NCBI GenBank assembly: GCA_902363045.1
Contig: CABIYX010000008.1
Location: forward strand, 24,649 to 88,648
Reading direction: 5' to 3'
DNA length: 64,000 bases
Source of the DNA: Clostridiales bacterium
Lineage (GTDB): Bacteria; Bacillota; Clostridia; Oscillospirales; Oscillospiraceae
Shown: positions 59,624 to 64,000 of the stretch, piece by piece
How positions within the stretch are numbered: position 1 is the first letter of the stretch
How the letters are laid out: every line of letters begins with the position of its first letter
The notes under the pieces: model-generated
What the model was told of the DNA's origin: nothing
Database searches by the model: none
Seen by the model: only the letters and a program-made list of their open reading frames with translations
Translations under genes and position numbers: made by a program

Positions 59624-59764
59624 GAATATGATATTGGAAACTTTTACACTATACTGGATACAGACTGAAAGAGACCGGAAGGGAAGCGTGAAATCCCTCT
59701 TGCGAAATGCAGGATTTTGTGGCAGAATAGGGGCTGTCAGATCAAGATAAAACGGGGAGGGAGC

Positions 59765-61729
59765 ATGGTGGATCGGTTGAGACGCTGGATCAGGCTGATA
59801 GCCGCGGCGGCGCTGCTGTGCTGTGTTCTGCTGCCCGGAGCGTGGGCGGCGGAAGGAGAGGCGGGCTCCGCCACCATTTTGTTTACCCATGACCTGCACT
59901 CCAGCTTTCTGCCCAGGAAGGACGGGGCCGGAGGGACGGCGGGAGGTTATGCCCGGCTGGCCTCCGCACTGAAGGAGGAGCGGTCCGCCCATCCGGGGGC
60001 GCTGACTGTGGACGGCGGGGACTTCTCTGTGGGCTCCCTGATCCAGACGCTGTATCCCACACAGGCGGCGGAGCTGCGCACCATGGGCACCATGGGATAT
60101 GACGCTGTGACGGTGGGCAACCATGAATTTGACTACACCGGTCCGGGGTTTGGCGAGATGCTCACCGCCGCCCGCCGGAGCGGAGAGAAGACCCCGGCCC
60201 TGCTGCTGGCCAACTACCGGCCTGAGGAGGACAGCCCGGACCGGCTGGACCTCCAGCGGGCCATGGCCGCATACGGTGTGGAGGAGTCCATGCTTCTGGA
60301 GCGGGGCGGCGTGACCTATGGTATCTTCGGCCTGATGGGCCGGGACGCCCACGCCTGCGCCCCCACCTCCGGCTTTGCCCTGGAGGCCCCGGTTCGGGCC
60401 GCCCGCCGGTGTGTGGAGCGGCTGGAGGAGCAGGGGGCTGAGGTCATCATCTGCCTGTCCCACGGCGGGACCAGCGCCGACGGCCCCTCGGAGGATGAGG
60501 AGCTGGCCCGGGCGGTGGAGGGGATCGACCTGATCGTCTCCGGACACACCCATACCGCGCTGGAGGAGCCCATCCTGGCCGGAGAGACCTATATCGTCTC
60601 CGCCGGGGAGTATGGAAAGAACCTGGGATCCATCACCTTGTCCTGGAATGAGGCGGGGGAGAAGACCCTGACGGATTACCGCCTGATCCCCATTGATGGG
60701 ACCTGGGAGAGCGACCCGGAAATCGCCGTCCTGATCGAGGGGTGGAAGGGGCAGGTGAGCAGCGGCTATCTGGCCCCCTACGGGCTGACCTATGACCAGC
60801 GGCTCACCCGGCTGAGCTTTGACCTGCCTACCCCGGAGCCCGGGGTCCAGGCGGGCAGCGCCCTGGGGGAGCTGACGGCGGACGCCTATCTGTGGGCCGC
60901 GGAGCAGCTGGTGGGCCTGGAGCCTGAGACACCTACCGTGGCGGTGACCGCGGACGGCGTGCTCCGTGCGCCGCTGTACGCCGGAGAGCTCACCGCTTCC
61001 ATGGCCTTTGATGTGCTGTCCATGGGGGTGGGGGAGGACGGGAGCGCCGGGTTCCCCCTGGTGTCCTGCTATCTCACCGGAAAGGAGCTGCGGGCGGTGG
61101 CTGAGGTGGACGCCTCGGTGACGCCCCTCATGCCGGCGGCCCAGCTGTATACGGCTGGAATGTCTTACTCCTTCAATACCCACCGCCTCCCCTTCAATCG
61201 GGTGACCGGCGTGTGGCTCACAGGAGAAAAAACGACCGTTCTGTCGGAAAAACACACCGAGACAGAGATATGGAAAAATGATCTGGAGGACGACCGGCTC
61301 TACCGGGTGGTCACCGGAATGTATTCCGCCCAAATGCTGGATACCGTGAAGGACCGCTCCTTCGGCCTGCTGTCCATCGTGCCCAAGGACGAGCGCGGGG
61401 AGCCAGTGACGGATTTTTTCCAGCGTATCCTCCGGGACCGTAACGGAAATGAGATCAAGGAGTGGTACGCCCTGGCGGCCTACCTCCGCTCCTTTGGAGA
61501 GAAAGGGGTCCCCAACGCCTACGCCCTGTCCGGCGGGGACGGACGCAAGCAGGTGAGTCACAGCTGGAGCCCCGGGCAGCTGCTGGGACATCTGAACTGG
61601 ATCGGCGTTTCCGCGCTGGTCCTTCTGGCGCTGGCCGCGGCGGCGGCGGTGCTTTTGGCGCGCTGGGCCCTCCAGGCCCGGCGGAGAGGCCGCCGGGGAG
61701 GCGGATACCGCCGCCGCAGGCTGTTCTGA
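59765..61729 (+). CDS. secreted, membrane-anchored 5'-nucleotidase-family phosphoesterase
   Basis: An exported protein of 654 residues. A signal peptide (about 1-28, ending GAWAA) is followed by the UshA-type metallophosphoesterase domain (TILFTHDLHSSFLP, DGGDFSVGSL, TVGNHEFDYTG, LSHGGTSAD, VSGHTHTAL) and a 5'-nucleotidase C-terminal domain (about 345-560). A final helix (about 618-640) and a basic tail rich in Arg anchor it in the membrane. It probably hydrolyses nucleotides or sugar-phosphates outside the cell. The ATG at 59765 has GGGGAGGG upstream. Confidence 0.9.
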   Translation: MVDRLRRWIRLIAAAALLCCVLLPGAWAAEGEAGSATILFTHDLHSSFLPRKDGAGGTAGGYARLASALKEERSAHPGALTVDGGDFSVGSLIQTLYPTQAAELRTMGTMGYDAVTVGNHEFDYTGPGFGEMLTAARRSGEKTPALLLANYRPEEDSPDRLDLQRAMAAYGVEESMLLERGGVTYGIFGLMGRDAHACAPTSGFALEAPVRAARRCVERLEEQGAEVIICLSHGGTSADGPSEDEELARAVEGIDLIVSGHTHTALEEPILAGETYIVSAGEYGKNLGSITLSWNEAGEKTLTDYRLIPIDGTWESDPEIAVLIEGWKGQVSSGYLAPYGLTYDQRLTRLSFDLPTPEPGVQAGSALGELTADAYLWAAEQLVGLEPETPTVAVTADGVLRAPLYAGELTASMAFDVLSMGVGEDGSAGFPLVSCYLTGKELRAVAEVDASVTPLMPAAQLYTAGMSYSFNTHRLPFNRVTGVWLTGEKTTVLSEKHTETEIWKNDLEDDRLYRVVTGMYSAQMLDTVKDRSFGLLSIVPKDERGEPVTDFFQRILRDRNGNEIKEWYALAAYLRSFGEKGVPNAYALSGGDGRKQVSHSWSPGQLLGHLNWIGVSALVLLALAAAAAVLLARWALQARRRGRRGGGYRRRRLF

Positions 61730-61838
61730 ATTTGTTGTCCCTGCGCGGCGGGGCCGCGCGTTTGATATTTGAACGCAGGGGGCCGGCCGCAGCCCACAAG
61801 GCCGCAGCCGGCTGAATGCGATTCGAGGAGGAGAAACC

Positions 61839-62696
61839 GTGAAACAGCAGTATCAAATTGTGAAGAAGAAGGTGCTCACGCCGGAGATCAGCCAGATCTC
61901 CGTCCATGCGCCCCTGGTAGCTGCCAAGGCGAAGGCCGGACAGTTCATCATCCTGCGCGTGGACGAGAATGGAGAGCGCATCCCGCTGACCATCTCCAGT
62001 GCGGACCAGGAGAACGGGACCATCACCGTCATCTTCCAGAAGGTGGGCGGCACGACCCTGGCCCTGGATCAGCTGAACGAGGGCGACTGCCTGCACGACT
62101 TTGTGGGCCCCCTGGGCGAGCCCACCCATGTGGAGGACCTGGGCCGGGTGGCCGTCCTGGGCGGCGGCCTGGGCTGCGCCATTGCGCTGCCGGTGGCCCG
62201 CGCCCTGCACGAGGCGGGCAATCAGGTGGACCTGATCGGCGGCTTTAAGACGAAGGACATTGTCATCCTGGAGGAGGAGATGTCCCACGCCTGCACCGAC
62301 CTTCATATCTGCACCGATGACGGCACCTATGGCTATCACGGCTTCGTCACCGGCAAGCTGGAGGAGCTCATTCAGAGCGGGGTCAAGTTCGACCACGTCT
62401 TTGCCATCGGCCCTCTGATGATGATGAAGTTTGCCTGCAAGCTGACGGAGAAATACGGTATCCCCACCACGGTCAGCATGAACCCCATTATGATCGACGG
62501 CACCGGGATGTGCGGCGGCTGCCGCCTCACTGTGGGCGGCGAGGTGAAGTTCGCCTGTGTGGACGGCCCGGACTTTGATGGCCACCAGGTGGACTTCGAC
62601 GAGGTGATCGCCCGCAACGCCACCTACCGCGAATTTGAAGCAGAGCGGAAGAGAGACCATCTCTGCCGCCTGGGAGGAGGTGCCCTCAATGGCTAA
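61839..62696 (+). CDS. nfnA: NADH-dependent ferredoxin:NADP+ oxidoreductase subunit alpha (NfnA)
   Basis: The small subunit, 285 residues, of the bifurcating transhydrogenase NfnAB. The ferredoxin reductase-type domains show GQFIILRVDENGERIPLTIS (FAD), GGGLGCAIALPVARAL (NAD(P)) and the [2Fe-2S] site DGTGMCGGCRLTVGG with a later Cys in FACVDGP. It exchanges electrons between NADH, NADPH and ferredoxin in the cytoplasm. The ATG follows GAGGAGG. It overlaps nfnB by 8 bases. Confidence 0.92.
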   Translation: MKQQYQIVKKKVLTPEISQISVHAPLVAAKAKAGQFIILRVDENGERIPLTISSADQENGTITVIFQKVGGTTLALDQLNEGDCLHDFVGPLGEPTHVEDLGRVAVLGGGLGCAIALPVARALHEAGNQVDLIGGFKTKDIVILEEEMSHACTDLHICTDDGTYGYHGFVTGKLEELIQSGVKFDHVFAIGPLMMMKFACKLTEKYGIPTTVSMNPIMIDGTGMCGGCRLTVGGEVKFACVDGPDFDGHQVDFDEVIARNATYREFEAERKRDHLCRLGGGALNG

Positions 62697-64000
62697 TATG
62701 CAGATGACGAAGACTCCCATGCCGGAGCAGGATCCCCAGGTCCGCAACGCCAACTTCCTGGAGGTGGCCCAGGGCTATACCCTGGAGCAGGCCATGAACG
62801 AGGCCCAGCGGTGCATCCACTGTAAAAACCCCGCCTGCGTCAGCGGCTGCCCCGTGGGCATCCCCATCCCTGACTTCCTGGCCAAGGTGGCGGAGGGCGA
62901 CATCGCCGCCGCCTATGAGATCCTGTCCAACGCCAATGCCCTGCCTGCCATTTCCGGCCGCGTATGCCCCCAGGAGAACCAGTGTGAGGGCAAGTGCGTC
63001 CGGGGCGTGAAGGGCGAGCCCGTGGCCATCGGCCGGGTGGAGCGCTTCGTGGCCGACTGGGCGGCCCAGCAGGGCATTGCCAATGTGGCCACCGCCCCCA
63101 AGAACGGCCACAAGACGGCGGTCATCGGCTCCGGCCCTGCCGGCCTGACCTGCGCCGGGGAGCTGGCCCGCATGGGCTATGACGTCACGGTGTTTGAGGC
63201 GTTCCACACCGCCGGCGGCGTGCTGACCTACGGCATCCCGGAGTTCCGCCTGCCCAAGGCCATCGTGGCCCGGGAGGTGTCCAACCTGGAGAAGATGGGG
63301 GTGGACATCGAGCTGAACATGGTCATCGGCAAGGTCCTCACCATCCCCGAGCTGTTTGAGCGTGGCTATGAGGCGGTGTTCGTCGCCTCCGGAGCCGGCC
63401 TGCCCATGTTTATGAAGATCCCCGGCGAGGGACTGGTGGGCGTCTACTCCGCCAATGAGTACCTCACCCGCATCAACCTGATGAAGGCCTATCAGGAGGG
63501 CGCCGAGACCCCCATCCTCCACAACAAGAAGGTGGCCGTGGTGGGCGGCGGCAACGTGGCTATGGACGCCGCCCGGTGCGCCAAGCGCCTGGGGGCTGAG
63601 GTCCACATCGTCTACCGCCGCTCCGAGGCGGAGCTCCCCGCCCGCGCCGAGGAGGTCCACCACGCCAAGGAGGAGGGCATCATTTTCGACCTGCTCACCA
63701 ATCCCATTTCCATCGAGGGGGATGAGAAGGGCCATGTCCAGTCCATGACCTGCATCCGTATGGAACTGGGCGAGCCTGACGCCTCCGGCCGCCGCCGCCC
63801 TGTCCCCATGGAGGGCAGCGAGTTCAAGATGGAGGCCGACGCGGTCATCATGGCGCTGGGCACCTCTCCCAACCCCATGAGCACCAAGGGTACCGAGGGC
63901 CTGGAAAAGACCCGGAAGGGCTGTGTGGCCGCCGACGAGAACGGTCAGACCAGCCTGCCCGGTGTGTTCGCCGGCGGCGATGCCGCCACCGGAGCCGCCA
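62689..64000 (+). CDS. nfnB: NADH-dependent ferredoxin:NADP+ oxidoreductase subunit beta (NfnB), cut by window end
   Basis: The large subunit, homologous to the small chain of NADPH glutamate synthase. Two [4Fe-4S] clusters (CIHCKNPACVSGCP and CPQENQCEGKCV), the FAD site IGSGPAGLTCAGELARMGYD and the NADP site VVGGGNVAMDAARCAKRLGA are visible, as are GTSPNP and PGVFAGGDAATG at the window end. The last 20-30 residues are missing. Next to NfnA, which makes the NfnAB reading far more likely than glutamate synthase. ATG 62689 behind GGAGGAGG. Confidence 0.92.
   Translation, partial: MANMQMTKTPMPEQDPQVRNANFLEVAQGYTLEQAMNEAQRCIHCKNPACVSGCPVGIPIPDFLAKVAEGDIAAAYEILSNANALPAISGRVCPQENQCEGKCVRGVKGEPVAIGRVERFVADWAAQQGIANVATAPKNGHKTAVIGSGPAGLTCAGELARMGYDVTVFEAFHTAGGVLTYGIPEFRLPKAIVAREVSNLEKMGVDIELNMVIGKVLTIPELFERGYEAVFVASGAGLPMFMKIPGEGLVGVYSANEYLTRINLMKAYQEGAETPILHNKKVAVVGGGNVAMDAARCAKRLGAEVHIVYRRSEAELPARAEEVHHAKEEGIIFDLLTNPISIEGDEKGHVQSMTCIRMELGEPDASGRRRPVPMEGSEFKMEADAVIMALGTSPNPMSTKGTEGLEKTRKGCVAADENGQTSLPGVFAGGDAATGAA

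Noticed and set aside
62689..64000. Glutamate synthase small chain
   Set aside because: No large chain gltB nearby; NfnA overlaps its start, which is the NfnAB arrangement.

Overview
The window looks like the chromosome of a Gram-positive anaerobe of the class Clostridia, most likely an Oscillospiraceae gut bacterium of the Flavonifractor/Lawsonibacter/Intestinimonas kind. The reasons are a GC-rich genome with Firmicute-style ribosome binding sites and sigma-A promoters, a trimeric [FeFe] hydrogenase, an NfnAB transhydrogenase, a biotin-dependent decarboxylase subunit with a long Ala/Pro linker, SLH-domain surface protein anchoring, and a lysine riboswitch. The species call is inference; I could not run a search.

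Layout. 1-725: 5' part of pfkA (minus). 1016-1525: five tRNAs (Val, Asp, Phe, Gly, Cys) behind a strong promoter. 2061-13335: a ten-gene minus-strand operon (BtpA/SgcQ-like protein, FGGY sugar kinase, EamA permease, M20 dipeptidase, five-component peptide ABC importer, M24 peptidase), divergent from a GntR/UTRA regulator (13588-14304); it looks less GC-rich than most of the rest. 14678-18945: housekeeping and orphan genes, including a PnuC-type vitamin transporter with a structured, terminator-bearing leader. 19096-21082: an NhaC-family transporter under a lysine (L-box) riboswitch. 21329-25412: electron-bifurcating-type hydrogenase HydABC. 25762-30489: a DUF1963 protein, an unknown protein, a nitrilase-family amidohydrolase and a nucleoside kinase. 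30693-41199: a cell-wall locus with an SLH-anchored phosphodiester glycosidase divergent from murJ, an O-antigen-ligase-like protein, a GT4 glycosyltransferase, two DUF4330 proteins and a GT4-CsaB (polysaccharide pyruvyl transferase) fusion. 41345-41925: a separate transcription unit made of a roughly 300-nt highly structured RNA and a 43-residue ORF. 42151-44127: oxaloacetate decarboxylase alpha/pyruvate carboxylase B subunit. 44288-49430: ECF sigma factor with a probable anti-sigma partner, a YgjP-like metalloprotease, a DUF2975/XRE pair with a run of small membrane proteins, and a YkuE-like phosphoesterase. 50034-59509: comEC, addA, rmlA, a tiny membrane protein, a flavodoxin/ferredoxin protein, asparaginase and an XRE regulator. 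59765-64000: a secreted 5'-nucleotidase-like protein and nfnA-nfnB (the latter cut by the window end).

How the parts work together. HydABC and NfnAB both move electrons between ferredoxin and NAD(P)H, so the window holds two redox-balancing hubs of an amino-acid or sugar fermenter. The wall locus fits a pyruvylated secondary cell wall polymer that SLH domains bind: the pyruvyl transferase and an SLH-domain client protein lie in the same 10 kb. The opp-like operon couples peptide import, two peptidases, a sugar kinase and a TIM-barrel protein under one GntR regulator, which suggests use of a conjugate having both amino-acyl and sugar/polyol parts. The most interesting items are the structured RNA plus small ORF at 41.4-41.9 kb, the mixed peptide/sugar operon, and the leader RNAs at 16.1, 20.9 and 30.6 kb.
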